This document shows, piece after piece, positions 33,680 to 42,486 of a stretch of 64,000 nucleotides of DNA. Source of the DNA: WHSO01 sp963732875 (GTDB lineage Bacteria; Pseudomonadota; Alphaproteobacteria; SMXQ01). Below the pieces are notes generated by a model. That model saw nothing but the letters and a program-made list of their open reading frames with translations, was not told where the DNA came from and did not search any database. The DNA is taken from the NCBI GenBank assembly GCA_963732875.1, contig CAVTBD010000002.1, forward strand, positions 1,240,001 through 1,304,000. Reading direction: 5' to 3'. Numbering within the stretch: the first letter of the stretch is position 1; the number at the start of each line of letters is the position of its first letter. Position numbers and translations under genes: made by a program.

Positions 33680-34630
33680 ATGAGCGGCGCCCCGCCCGAT
33701 TTCCATGACGTGACCGCCGCACCCGGCGAGGGCGGGCGGCTCGACGCCTTCCTCGCGGCACGGATTCCGGCACTGTCGCGCTCGCGCCTGAAGGCGCTGA
33801 TCGGCGCGGGCGCCGTCAGCGCCGACGGCGTGACGATACTGGACCCGTCCCGGACGGTCAAACCGGGCACCACCTACCATGTCACGGTGCCGCCGGCGGC
33901 GCCGGCCATCCCGGAAGGCCAGGACATCGCCCTCGACATCCTCTACGAGGACGACGACGTGATCGTGGTCGACAAGCCCGCCGGCCTCGTGGTCCATCCC
34001 GCCCCCGGCAATCCCGACCGCACGCTCGTCAACGCCCTGATCCACCACTGCGGGACAAGCCTCACCGGCATCGGCGGCGTGCGCCGCCCGGGCATCGTGC
34101 ACCGCCTCGATAAGGACACGTCCGGTGTCATGGTGGTCGCCAAGACTGCGCTCGCGCACGACTCGCTGGTCGCCCAGTTCACGGCGCGCACCATCGAGCG
34201 CGCCTACGGCGCCCTGGTGTGGGGCGTGCCCGCGCCGCGCGCGGGCCGGATCATCGGCAACATCGGGCGCAGCCCGCGCAACCGCAAGAAGATGGCGGTG
34301 CTGCGCACGGGCGGGCGCGAGGCGGCCACCCGCTACAAGGTGATCGAGACCGTGGGCCAACGCGCGAGCGAGGTCGAGTGCCGCCTCGAGACCGGGCGCA
34401 CCCATCAGATCCGGGTGCACATGGCCCATATCGGCCATCCGGTGGTGGGCGATCCACTCTACGGCGGGCGCCGGCGGATCCCGGGTGACGGCAACGCGGT
34501 GCCGTCGCGTCAGGCGCTGCACGCATACCTCCTGGGATTCCGCCACCCGCGCAGCGGCGAGGCGCTCCGGTTTGAGGCCATATTTCCTTCTTATTTCAAT
34601 GATTTGAAAAAACTATTAGAGAGCCTGTAA
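33680..34630 (+). CDS. rluD: 23S rRNA pseudouridine synthase, RluD type
   Basis: A 316-residue RluA-family enzyme. An S4 RNA-binding domain covers about residues 15-75 (GGRLDAFLAARIPALSRSRL). The catalytic domain has DDDVIVVDKPAGLVVHPAPG and the active-site Asp144 in HRLDKDTSGVMVVAK. It converts uridines in helix 69 of 23S rRNA to pseudouridine, a step needed for 50S maturation. The S4 domain and position beside rpoH favour RluD over RluA or RluC. The ATG at 33680 is chosen because the longer frame upstream overlaps a divergent gene. Confidence 0.92.
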   Translation: MSGAPPDFHDVTAAPGEGGRLDAFLAARIPALSRSRLKALIGAGAVSADGVTILDPSRTVKPGTTYHVTVPPAAPAIPEGQDIALDILYEDDDVIVVDKPAGLVVHPAPGNPDRTLVNALIHHCGTSLTGIGGVRRPGIVHRLDKDTSGVMVVAKTALAHDSLVAQFTARTIERAYGALVWGVPAPRAGRIIGNIGRSPRNRKKMAVLRTGGREAATRYKVIETVGQRASEVECRLETGRTHQIRVHMAHIGHPVVGDPLYGGRRRIPGDGNAVPSRQALHAYLLGFRHPRSGEALRFEAIFPSYFNDLKKLLESL

Positions 34631-34729
34631 TTTTTTTATTTCATACCGATCTGGTAAGGTATAAACTCCTTTTAAGTTTCGACACCGGGAGGGGCCGGTT
34701 AGTGTCCCTCCAGAAGGAGCGTACCGTTC

Positions 34730-35629
34730 ATGGCCAGTAATCTCCGCAATCTCCCCGTCATCTCTCCCGAAGGGAACCTGTCGCGCTATCTCCAGGAGAT
34801 TCGCAAGTTCCCGATGCTGGAGAAGGAAGAGGAATTCATGCTCGCCAAGCGCTGGCGCGAGGACGGCGATGTCGACGCCGCGCATCGGCTGGTGACCAGC
34901 CATCTGCGTCTCGTGGCCAAGATCGCCATGGGCTACCGCGGCTACGGGCTGCCGGTCGGCGAGCTGATCTCCGAAGGCAACGTCGGCATGATGCAGGCGG
35001 TCAAGCGGTTCGACCCGGACCGCGGGTTCCGTCTCGCCACCTATGCGATGTGGTGGATCCGCGCCTCGATCCAGGAATACATCCTGCATTCATGGTCGCT
35101 GGTGAAGATGGGCACCACGGCGGCGCAGAAGAAGCTGTTCTTCAACCTGCGCAAGATCAAGGGCCAGATGAAGGCGCTCGAGGAAGGCGACCTGCCGCCC
35201 GAAAAGGTCAAGCTGATCGCCGACCGTCTCGACGTGTCGGAGGACGACGTCATCACCATGAACCGTCGCCTCGCCGCGCCCGATCATTCGCTCAACGCAC
35301 CGCTCAAGGCCGACGGCGACGGCGGCGAATGGCAGGACTGGCTGGTGGATGACAGCGCGAGCCAGGAAACCATTATCGGCGACAGCGAGGAATACCAGCA
35401 GCGTCACCAGCTGCTGCTCGGCGCCATGAAGGGACTGAGCGAGCGCGAGCGCCACATCCTGACGGAACGTCGCCTCAAGGACGAGCCGACGACGCTGGAG
35501 GATCTCAGCCAGCGCTACGGCATCTCGCGCGAGCGCGTCCGCCAGATCGAGGTGCGCGCCTTCGAGAAGCTCCAGAAGGCCATGAAGAACGCCGTGGTCG
35601 AGGGCGAAGCGGTCCACGCGGACGCGTAA
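34730..35629 (+). CDS. rpoH: RNA polymerase sigma-32 (heat-shock) factor
   Basis: A 299-residue sigma-70-family factor of the RpoH class. Region 2 includes GLPVGELISEGNVGMMQAVK and RFRLATYAMWWIRA-like sequence (about residues 73-115). The RpoH-box core AQKKLFFNL lies at about 132-140. Region 4 (LEDLSQRYGISRERVRQIEV) is a helix-turn-helix for the -35 element. It directs transcription of chaperone and protease genes, and FtsH, also encoded here, is a known degrader of RpoH in other bacteria. AGAAGGAGCG precedes the ATG. The 99-bp upstream gap has TATAAA at 34660-34665 but no clear -35. Confidence 0.96.
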   Translation: MASNLRNLPVISPEGNLSRYLQEIRKFPMLEKEEEFMLAKRWREDGDVDAAHRLVTSHLRLVAKIAMGYRGYGLPVGELISEGNVGMMQAVKRFDPDRGFRLATYAMWWIRASIQEYILHSWSLVKMGTTAAQKKLFFNLRKIKGQMKALEEGDLPPEKVKLIADRLDVSEDDVITMNRRLAAPDHSLNAPLKADGDGGEWQDWLVDDSASQETIIGDSEEYQQRHQLLLGAMKGLSERERHILTERRLKDEPTTLEDLSQRYGISRERVRQIEVRAFEKLQKAMKNAVVEGEAVHADA

Positions 35630-36115
35630 TCAACTCTCGCGCCGGGTACGGTCGATCTCCTCGCCCCATTCCTTGATCAGATTCTTGCGCTCTGCCTCGA
35701 GCTTGCGGATGCGTCGTGCCGCGTGGATCTCCATGATGAAGCCCGACACGTTCGGCATGCCGAGGAAGATCAGCCAGCCCACCGCGGCGGCCGAATAGAT
35801 CACGAACCAGGCGTAGACGTCCGTCAGGATCTTCATCGCCGACATCAGGTCGTGCTGTCCGGACCACAGCTTCACCAGGAACGGCAGGGTTCCGGCGAAG
35901 TTGAGGAAGCCCACGCAGCGCGCGGCGTATTTGCGCGGATGCAGGTCGACCACGAAGGCGACCAGCGCCGGCAGCAGTCCCAGGGTGAGGACGAGCATGG
36001 TCGGCAGCGCGAACAGCATGCCGGCCACGAACAGGCCGAGGAATACCATCTGCCCCGGATTCCAGCCGCCCGACGCCCTGCCGCGCCGCGCTCCCTGTCT
36101 ATTCGTCGTGCTCAT
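35630..36115 (-). CDS. Small membrane protein paired with the pseudokinase
   Basis: A 161-residue protein of unknown family. Membrane segments are visible at about residues 22-55 (MVFLGLFVAGMLFALPTMLV) and ~70-85, with another at ~105-125 (FVIYSAAAVGWLIFLGMPN). A basic, charged cytoplasmic tail follows (ARRIRKLEAERKNLIKEWGE). It lies 11 bp downstream of the membrane-anchored pseudokinase gene on the same strand. The pair probably forms a membrane complex, but no function is known to me. Its stop abuts the rpoH stop codon with no spacer, so the two transcripts run into one another. Confidence 0.75.
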   Translation of the reverse strand: MSTTNRQGARRGRASGGWNPGQMVFLGLFVAGMLFALPTMLVLTLGLLPALVAFVVDLHPRKYAARCVGFLNFAGTLPFLVKLWSGQHDLMSAMKILTDVYAWFVIYSAAAVGWLIFLGMPNVSGFIMEIHAARRIRKLEAERKNLIKEWGEEIDRTRRES

Positions 36116-36126
36116 GACGCGCCCGC

Positions 36127-38166
36127 CTACCACATGAGAAGAAAGCTGAAGATGATCGCCGCAAAGCTGATCAGGCCGGTCAGACCCGCCGCGATCTGAT
36201 GACCATATTCCTGGGTCCGGACCGGATCGTTGATGCCGTAGCTCCGCAGGAACGAGATTTCCGCGGTGAGACGGGCATATTCGGCGACCGCCTCGGCGTA
36301 GCCCCTGCGGTCGCGCTGACGCGCCTCGCCGTTGGCGAGATAGATGTACAGTGCGGCAATGTCGCCGCGCTCGATCAGTCCCGGCAGCTCGTTCTGTACC
36401 TTCTCCCGCCACATCCGGTGATGGAAGCTGTCCACGACGGGGCCCAGGTGGTTGCCGATCCAGCGGGCAACCCCGGGGAACGCCTGGCGCCCGGCCTGGG
36501 CCTGAAGCGTGGCAATCACCCCGAGCATACCGAGGGCCGCACGTTCCGGATCGCGTTGATCGCCGGCCATGGCCATTAGCGACTGCAGTTCGACCCTGAG
36601 ATGGGACGCGATGAAGGCGGCGATATGCCGGTCCAACGGCGGCCCGTTATGGCTGCGTCCCGAGACCTTTTCCAGTGCCGGCAGGAGATCCTGGACCTGC
36701 ATCACTTTCTGATCGGCAATCAGCGGACTGCGGCAATACTGGAACGGATTCAAATCATAAAGACAGCGCTCGACGCCCTGGCCGATGGTCGGATTCTTGA
36801 GGATACGGATGACGCGCGCCATCGCCCGCATGATCGCGGGCGGCACCTGCTCGTCGTCGTTGGACGTGCGATGACGGAAACCAGGCAGGTCCTCGAGGAG
36901 GGCTTCCGTGACGGCACGCAGCGCCTCCACGTCACCGTAGTGAACCGCCATCAGGGACCCCAGCCCGTCCACATGCGCCGCGATCTGGCGGTAGCGGATC
37001 GGTGCCCGACGGTCGAGCGCGAGCGCGAGGCGCGCGACGAAGGCGGGATTGGCGACGCCTTCGCTGTTGTTGCGCTCACTCAATTCCATGGCATTGAGAA
37101 CGCTGTCACCGAGCAGGTCGTCACCGATGCTGCGCCGTACCCAGGTCAGGATTTCATGGCCCTTGTCCTCGAGCCGGATATTGTCCCATTCGGTCGCCAG
37201 CGCGTTCGCCAGCGGACGGGGGTGATGGTAGCCCTTGCCGTTCAACGCAAAGGCGCGCTGGGCACGGTCGAGATGGGAATGATGGATGTTCTTGAGACGG
37301 CGCTCGGACAGCCATGACCGGAGATCCTCCACGGTCCAGCGCATCTCGGGCCGGTCCTCGAGCATGCCGCGGAGCGCCTCGCGCAGGCCCGCCGGCAGCC
37401 GGTGACGGCTGGCGAGCACGCTGTAGGAGCCGCGATCGAGCCGTTCCTGGAGCAGCGCGTCGCGGTCGCGTCCCTCCGCCGGATCGTGGCCGATGTAGAG
37501 CATGAGCACGCTGACGCCGAGCGAATAGATATCGTCGCCGATGGTGCCGGCGCCGCGCCCCGCCGGCATGGCCTGCAGCGACTGGATCGATTCGAACACG
37601 GGCGGCTGGCAGAAGGCCGGCGGCGTGGACGCGTTCTCGCCGAGCGCCACGGGGCCACCCTTTTCGCGGCTGATGAACATGTTGTCCGGCCGTATGCCGC
37701 GATGGGTCATGCCGATGGCATGCAACGCATCCAGGCTATCGGTGACCGGCGCGATCACGCGCGTGATCAGCTCGCCCTCGGTCAGGGGCGGCTCGAACGC
37801 GACATCGAGGTCGATCACCAGCTTCGGCCCCGGGGGCCGCTCGTAGATCAGCACGAATCGGTGGTTGCCCGTTTCGGGCCAGGGCACCACGCCCGCCTCC
37901 AGCAGCCGGACCAGACCGTGCGAGGGAAAATCCTTCAGTTTCTCGATGGCATCGAGGCGCGGCGGCAATTCCGGATCGCACACCAGCGCGAAGATTGCGT
38001 GGTCGGCGTTCAGCTGGTCACGCGCGCCATGCGCCTTCGCACGCGGCGATCCGATCGGATCGGCGAGGGGCTGGGGTAAAATGTTGAAGCGGCCCTTGAG
38101 AACGATCGGGACGCCATCCACGCCGCCCGGTAGTCCCGCCGCCGCCGGCACACGTGGTTGAGCCAT
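36127..38166 (-). CDS. Membrane-anchored Ser/Thr pseudokinase
   Basis: A 679-residue protein. Residues ~20-315 follow the eukaryotic-type kinase fold: DALHAIGMTHRGIRPDNMFI is the catalytic-loop region and DDIYSLGVSVLMLYIG is subdomain IX. Key residues are altered. HRD reads HRG (Gly157 for the catalytic Asp), although Asn162 is kept, and the DFG position reads ALGENAS, so the metal-binding Asp is absent. The usual VAIK Lys is not evident in HAIFALVC. Residues ~320-640 are an unfamiliar helical region. A single C-terminal membrane helix (LTGLISFAAIIFSFLLMW) anchors it with the kinase domain in the cytoplasm. It is best read as a signalling scaffold. It is co-transcribed with a small membrane protein. 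Confidence 0.82.
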   Translation of the reverse strand: MAQPRVPAAAGLPGGVDGVPIVLKGRFNILPQPLADPIGSPRAKAHGARDQLNADHAIFALVCDPELPPRLDAIEKLKDFPSHGLVRLLEAGVVPWPETGNHRFVLIYERPPGPKLVIDLDVAFEPPLTEGELITRVIAPVTDSLDALHAIGMTHRGIRPDNMFISREKGGPVALGENASTPPAFCQPPVFESIQSLQAMPAGRGAGTIGDDIYSLGVSVLMLYIGHDPAEGRDRDALLQERLDRGSYSVLASRHRLPAGLREALRGMLEDRPEMRWTVEDLRSWLSERRLKNIHHSHLDRAQRAFALNGKGYHHPRPLANALATEWDNIRLEDKGHEILTWVRRSIGDDLLGDSVLNAMELSERNNSEGVANPAFVARLALALDRRAPIRYRQIAAHVDGLGSLMAVHYGDVEALRAVTEALLEDLPGFRHRTSNDDEQVPPAIMRAMARVIRILKNPTIGQGVERCLYDLNPFQYCRSPLIADQKVMQVQDLLPALEKVSGRSHNGPPLDRHIAAFIASHLRVELQSLMAMAGDQRDPERAALGMLGVIATLQAQAGRQAFPGVARWIGNHLGPVVDSFHHRMWREKVQNELPGLIERGDIAALYIYLANGEARQRDRRGYAEAVAEYARLTAEISFLRSYGINDPVRTQEYGHQIAAGLTGLISFAAIIFSFLLMW

Positions 38167-38232
38167 CCTGGCCTTCGCGGAATGGGTAAGTCGTGCGAAG
38201 TAATCTAGGCAGGAAAGGCAAACGGAACGTTA

Positions 38233-38280
38233 ATTCCCCTGGCGGAATGCCAAGGATTCCGGGGGATTTGAGGCAAATCC
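38233..38280 (-). terminator. Two adjacent hairpins downstream of purA
   Basis: A hairpin with arms built from ATCCCC-CGGAAT and ATTCCG-CCA-GGGG (38233-38268) abuts a second one, GGATTTG/CAAATCC with a 3-nt loop (38264-38280). They lie directly after the purA stop. There is no T-run, so termination would be Rho-aided, or the hairpins protect the mRNA end. Confidence 0.35.
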
Positions 38281-38291
38281 GCTGTTTCGTC

Positions 38292-39584
38292 CTAATCGGC
38301 GAAGGGATCGCGCACCAGGATGGTGTCCTCGCGCTCGGGACTGGTGGACAACAGCGCCACCGGCGCCGCGATCAGCTCCTCGATGCGCCGCACGTACTTG
38401 ACGGCGGTCGCCGGCAGATCGGCCCAGGACCGCGCGCCCTGGGTGCTCTCGGACCAGCCTTCCAGGGTCTCGTAGACCGCCTCGACCCCGGCCTGCCCTG
38501 CCACCGAGGACGGAAAATGGTCGAGGGTCTCGCCGTTCAGGCGGTAGCCCGTGCACACCTTGAGCTCGTCGAAGCCGTCGAGCACGTCGAGCTTGGTCAG
38601 CGCGATGCCGGTAATGCCGCCGGTCCGTACCGCCTGGCGCACCATCACGGCGTCGAACCAGCCGCAGCGGCGCTTGCGCCCTGTGACCGTGCCGAATTCA
38701 TGGCCACGCTCGCCCAGGCGCTCGCCGACGGCGTTGTCCTGTTCGGTCGGGAACGGCCCGGCGCCGACGCGCGTGGTGTACGCCTTGGTGATGCCGAGCA
38801 CGTAGTCGAGCGCACCGGGTCCGACCCCTGCCCCCGCGGCGGCCTGTCCCGCAACGGTGTTGGAGGAGGTCACGTAGGGATAGGTGCCGTGATCGACGTC
38901 AAGCATCGCACCCTGGGCGCCTTCGAACAGGATGCGGCGGCCCTTGCGGCGCTCCTCGTCGAGGCGCGCCCAGACGCGGCAGGTATAAGGCAGGATCTTC
39001 GGCGCGATCTCGAGCAGGCTCGCGAGCAGCGGCCCGCGCTCGACCTCGTCGGCACCAAGTCCGCGCAGCAGCGCATTGTGGTGGAACAGCAGCTGGTCGA
39101 GGCGTGATTCCAGCGTCTCGCGATCGACGAGATCGCATACCCGGATCGCGCGACGCCCGACCTTGTCCTCGTAAGCGGGACCGATGCCGCGACCGGTGGT
39201 GCCGATCCTGTTCTTGCCCTTGGCCTCCTCGAGGGCGGCATCGAGCTTGCGGTGGAGCGGCAGGATCAGGGCGGCATTGTCGGCGAGCAGCAGCGCTTCG
39301 GGCGTGATCTCGATCCCCTGCCCGGCGATCGCCGCGATCTCGTCCAGCAGCGCCCATGGATCGACCACGACGCCGTTGCCGATGATCGAAAGCTTGCCCG
39401 GTCGCACCACGCCGGAGGGCAGCAGGCTCAGCTTGTAGGTCTTGTTGTTGATGACGAGGGTATGGCCGGCGTTGTGACCGCCCTGGAAACGCACCACCAC
39501 ATGGGCGCGCTCCGAAAGCCAGTCCACGATCTTGCCCTTGCCTTCGTCGCCCCACTGGGCGCCGACAACAGCGACGTTGGCCAT
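38292..39584 (-). CDS. purA: Adenylosuccinate synthetase
   Basis: A 430-residue enzyme with the N-terminal GTP-binding motif QWGDEGKGKIVDWL. The IMP/aspartate-binding regions are GGHNAGHT, TTGRGIGPAYEDK and the threonine-rich VTSSNTVAG segment. It makes adenylosuccinate from IMP, aspartate and GTP, the first committed step to AMP. The length equals the usual ~430. It lies 9 bp after hisZ on the same strand; the hisZ-purA pair is common in alphaproteobacteria. No oddity is seen. Confidence 0.97.
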   Translation of the reverse strand: MANVAVVGAQWGDEGKGKIVDWLSERAHVVVRFQGGHNAGHTLVINNKTYKLSLLPSGVVRPGKLSIIGNGVVVDPWALLDEIAAIAGQGIEITPEALLLADNAALILPLHRKLDAALEEAKGKNRIGTTGRGIGPAYEDKVGRRAIRVCDLVDRETLESRLDQLLFHHNALLRGLGADEVERGPLLASLLEIAPKILPYTCRVWARLDEERRKGRRILFEGAQGAMLDVDHGTYPYVTSSNTVAGQAAAGAGVGPGALDYVLGITKAYTTRVGAGPFPTEQDNAVGERLGERGHEFGTVTGRKRRCGWFDAVMVRQAVRTGGITGIALTKLDVLDGFDELKVCTGYRLNGETLDHFPSSVAGQAGVEAVYETLEGWSESTQGARSWADLPATAVKYVRRIEELIAAPVALLSTSPEREDTILVRDPFAD

Positions 39585-39593
39585 CTGTCTCCC

Positions 39594-40751
39594 CTATGCC
39601 TTCTTGACCGGGACCGGCTTGCCCGCCGCAAGCACGTGGCTGCACCCGAGACGTCGGGCCTCGGCCGCTGCGTCCGCGACCTCGTCGAGACCGGCGACCG
39701 TGATCCATCCTTCCGCCTGCAACGCATGGCAGGCGGCGGCGCCTGCGGCAACCGGCACGTAGACCCGCTCCGGCGATGGCGCCGCGGGCACCGCGCGCAG
39801 CACGGTATCCATGAACAGGGTGAAGCCGGTCGCGGCCTCGGCCGCGCCGTTGCCCATCCCTGCCTGGTAGCGCCCCCCGCGCCCGAGCTCGCCGCGCGCG
39901 CCGAGCGCGAACAGCACGAAGGTGACGCCGGTGTGGTACTCGAAGCCCCGGTTTTCGACCGGGTCCACAGTCAGGCGGATACCGGGCACGGCGGCGCGCA
40001 CCAGCGCGACCACCTTGGCGAGCCGGCCGCATGCCTCGGCCGCCGCCGGCGGCAGGTCGAGCGCCTCGAGCGCCGCAAGCGCACGATCGGCGGGCCCGCC
40101 CGCCTTGAGCAGGGCGGCGAGCAGCCTGGAGGCGCCGTTGCCGAGCGCCGCGATCTCGCCCGCGTCTTTGCGGTCGAGCGCCGCGCGCACCCGCGCCGAT
40201 TCCGCATCGGAAAGACCGAGCGCGCGGGTGATTGCCGGCACCACCGTCGGGATGTTGAGATCGACCGAGAGGCCCTCGACGCCGGCCGTGGCCAGCGCCT
40301 CGTGGGCGAGCGCGATCACCTCGGCATCGGCGCGCGGACTGTCGGAACCGATCAGCTCGACGCCCGCCTGCCCCACCTGGCGCTCGGGGCGCAGCTGCGA
40401 GCCGGTCACCTGCAGCACCTGGCCCGCGTAGCACAGGCGCAGCGGGCGCGCCTCGTGAGCGAGGCGGGTCGTGGCGATACGCGCCACCTGCAGCGTCATG
40501 TCGGCCCGCACGCCGAGCATGGCGTTGCTGACCGGGTCCATCAGCCGGAAGGTCTGCTGGGTCATGGCGGCACCGGGACCGGCGAGCAGGCTCTGCTCGA
40601 ACTCCACCAGCGGCGGCTTGACCTGCTGGTAGCCCGCCGTCCGGAACGCGCGCAGCAGACGGTTGACGGTCGCCGTCTCGAACGCCGCGTCGGGCGGGAG
40701 AATGTCGTTCATCCCCGGGGGGAGAAGGCCTTTTCCGTCTGCGTCACTCAT
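39594..40751 (-). CDS. hisZ: ATP phosphoribosyltransferase regulatory subunit
   Basis: A 385-residue class II aminoacyl-tRNA synthetase-like protein. It starts LLPPGMNDILPPDAAFE and includes TFRLMDPVSNAMLGVRADMT and a motif-3-like LGRGGRYQAG. HisZ is a catalytically dead HisRS paralogue that forms a hetero-octamer with the short form of HisG and gives it histidine feedback and activity. hisG is not in the window. The gene precedes purA by 9 bp. Its length is somewhat short for HisRS (~420), as expected for HisZ without the anticodon domain. Confidence 0.92.
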   Translation of the reverse strand: MSDADGKGLLPPGMNDILPPDAAFETATVNRLLRAFRTAGYQQVKPPLVEFEQSLLAGPGAAMTQQTFRLMDPVSNAMLGVRADMTLQVARIATTRLAHEARPLRLCYAGQVLQVTGSQLRPERQVGQAGVELIGSDSPRADAEVIALAHEALATAGVEGLSVDLNIPTVVPAITRALGLSDAESARVRAALDRKDAGEIAALGNGASRLLAALLKAGGPADRALAALEALDLPPAAAEACGRLAKVVALVRAAVPGIRLTVDPVENRGFEYHTGVTFVLFALGARGELGRGGRYQAGMGNGAAEAATGFTLFMDTVLRAVPAAPSPERVYVPVAAGAAACHALQAEGWITVAGLDEVADAAAEARRLGCSHVLAAGKPVPVKKA

Positions 40752-40878
40752 CCAGGGGTCCGATCTGCGGCCGCGGACAACGGCCTGTGGCACCGGGACC
40801 CGGGCGCGGCCCCGGCCCGCTTCTAGCGGGTTTGCGGGTCCGGGGCAACGGCCTTGGCGGCCGTGCCCCGGGGAAGTC

Positions 40879-42456
40879 TCAGAAATCGAGGGCTTCGGCC
40901 TGCACCACGTGGGCGAGCTTGCGCACCTTGTCGAGGGTGCCGTCGTCCACCGACTGGTCGGTGTTGACCAGCGCCACCGCGTCACCACCCGCCTTGATGC
41001 GGCCGAGGCCGAAGGTGGCGATGTTGATGCCCGAGGCGCCCAGGGTCTGGCCGAGCGAGCCGATGAAGCCGGGCTTGTCCTGGTTGGTGACGAACAGCAT
41101 GTGCTGGCCGATTTCCGCTTCGACGGGGATGCCGTTGACCTCGACCAGGCGCGGCTTGTCGCCACCGAACAGCGTGCCGGAAACCGAGCGCCTGGCGCCC
41201 TTCCCCTCCACCGTGACGCGGATCAAGGTGTGGTAGTCGCCGGAACGTTCGTGGGTGGCCTCGGTCACGTCGATGTCACGCTGGCGTGCGATCACCGGCG
41301 CGTTGACCATGTTGACCGCGTCGGAGATCGGCGCGAGCAGGCCCTTGAGCACGATGGCCGTCAGCGGCCGGGTGTTGAGGTCGGCGACGTGGCCGTCGTA
41401 GTCGATGGTCACCGAATCGAAGCCATCCCGGGAGAGCTGGCCGGCGAAGCCGCCAAGGTCCTCGGCGAGCTTCATGTAGGGCTTGAGCTTGGGCGCGTCC
41501 TCGGCCGAAACCGACGGCATGTTGAGGGCGTTCACCACGGCGCCGGTCATCAGGAAGTCCGACATCTGCTCGGCGACCTGCAGCGCGACGTTCTCCTGCG
41601 CTTCCGTGGTGGAAGCGCCGAGGTGCGGCGTGCACACCACGTTGTCGAGGCCGAAGTACGGACTCTCCTTGGCGGGCTCCTTCGGGAACACGTCGAAGGC
41701 GGCGCCGGCGACCTTGCCCGACTTGAGGGCGGCCACCATGTCGGCCTCGACCACCAGCTCGCCGCGGGCACAGTTGATGACGCGCACGCCGTCCTTCATC
41801 TTCTTGAGGGAGTTGGCGTTGATGATGTTGCGGGTCGAATCGGTGAGCGGCGTATGCAGCGTAATGAAGTCGGCGCGGGCGAACAGGTCATCCAGCTCCA
41901 CCTTCTCGACGCCGAGGTCCTTGGCCCGCTCCAGGGTGAGATACGGATCGAAGGCGATGACCTTCATCTTGAGGCCGAGCGCCCGGTCGGCGACGATCGA
42001 GCCGATGTTGCCGCAACCGACGATGCCGAGGGTCTTGGCGGCGAGCTCCACGCCCATGAAGCGGTTCTTCTCCCATTTGCCGGCCTGGGTCGAGGCGTTG
42101 GCGGCCGGGATGTCGCGGGCGAGCGAGAACATCATGGCGACGGCGTGCTCGGCGGTGGTGATCGAGTTGCCGAACGGCGTGTTCATGACGATCACGCCGC
42201 AGGCGGTGGCTTCCTCCACGTCGATGTTGTCGACGCCGATGCCGGCGCGGCCGATCACCTTGAGGTTGGTGGCCTTGGCCAGCACGTCCTTGGTGACCTT
42301 GGTGGCCGAGCGCACCGCCAGACCGTCGTAATTGCCGATGCAGGCCATCAGCTCGTCGGCCTTCATGCCGGGCTTGAAGTCCACCTCGACGCCGCGATCC
42401 TTGAAGATCTGGACGGCGGCGGGCGACAGTTCGTCGGAAATGAGAACCTTGGGCAT
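40879..42456 (-). CDS. serA: D-3-phosphoglycerate dehydrogenase, long form with ACT domain
   Basis: A 525-residue enzyme. The Rossmann motif is GIVGCGNIGSIVADRALGLK (about 145-165). The catalytic residues are in NCARGELVVE (Arg), DVFPKEPAKESP (Glu) and CTPHLGASTTEAQ (His). After ~300 come an intervening domain and a C-terminal ACT domain (RVTVEGKG ... LFVTNQDKPGFIGSLGQTLG) for serine feedback. It oxidises 3-phosphoglycerate with NAD+, the first step to serine. It lies 30 bp after serC on the same strand, so the first two steps of serine synthesis are co-transcribed. Confidence 0.97.
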   Translation of the reverse strand: MPKVLISDELSPAAVQIFKDRGVEVDFKPGMKADELMACIGNYDGLAVRSATKVTKDVLAKATNLKVIGRAGIGVDNIDVEEATACGVIVMNTPFGNSITTAEHAVAMMFSLARDIPAANASTQAGKWEKNRFMGVELAAKTLGIVGCGNIGSIVADRALGLKMKVIAFDPYLTLERAKDLGVEKVELDDLFARADFITLHTPLTDSTRNIINANSLKKMKDGVRVINCARGELVVEADMVAALKSGKVAGAAFDVFPKEPAKESPYFGLDNVVCTPHLGASTTEAQENVALQVAEQMSDFLMTGAVVNALNMPSVSAEDAPKLKPYMKLAEDLGGFAGQLSRDGFDSVTIDYDGHVADLNTRPLTAIVLKGLLAPISDAVNMVNAPVIARQRDIDVTEATHERSGDYHTLIRVTVEGKGARRSVSGTLFGGDKPRLVEVNGIPVEAEIGQHMLFVTNQDKPGFIGSLGQTLGASGINIATFGLGRIKAGGDAVALVNTDQSVDDGTLDKVRKLAHVVQAEALDF

Positions 42457-42486
42457 CTTGCTATCCTCGCGGGAAAAATATGAGAG

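Noticed and set aside
34637..34665. A heat-shock or sigma-70 promoter for rpoH
   Set aside because: TATAAA is present at 34660-34665 but no acceptable -35 lies at the right distance, so I do not list it as a feature.
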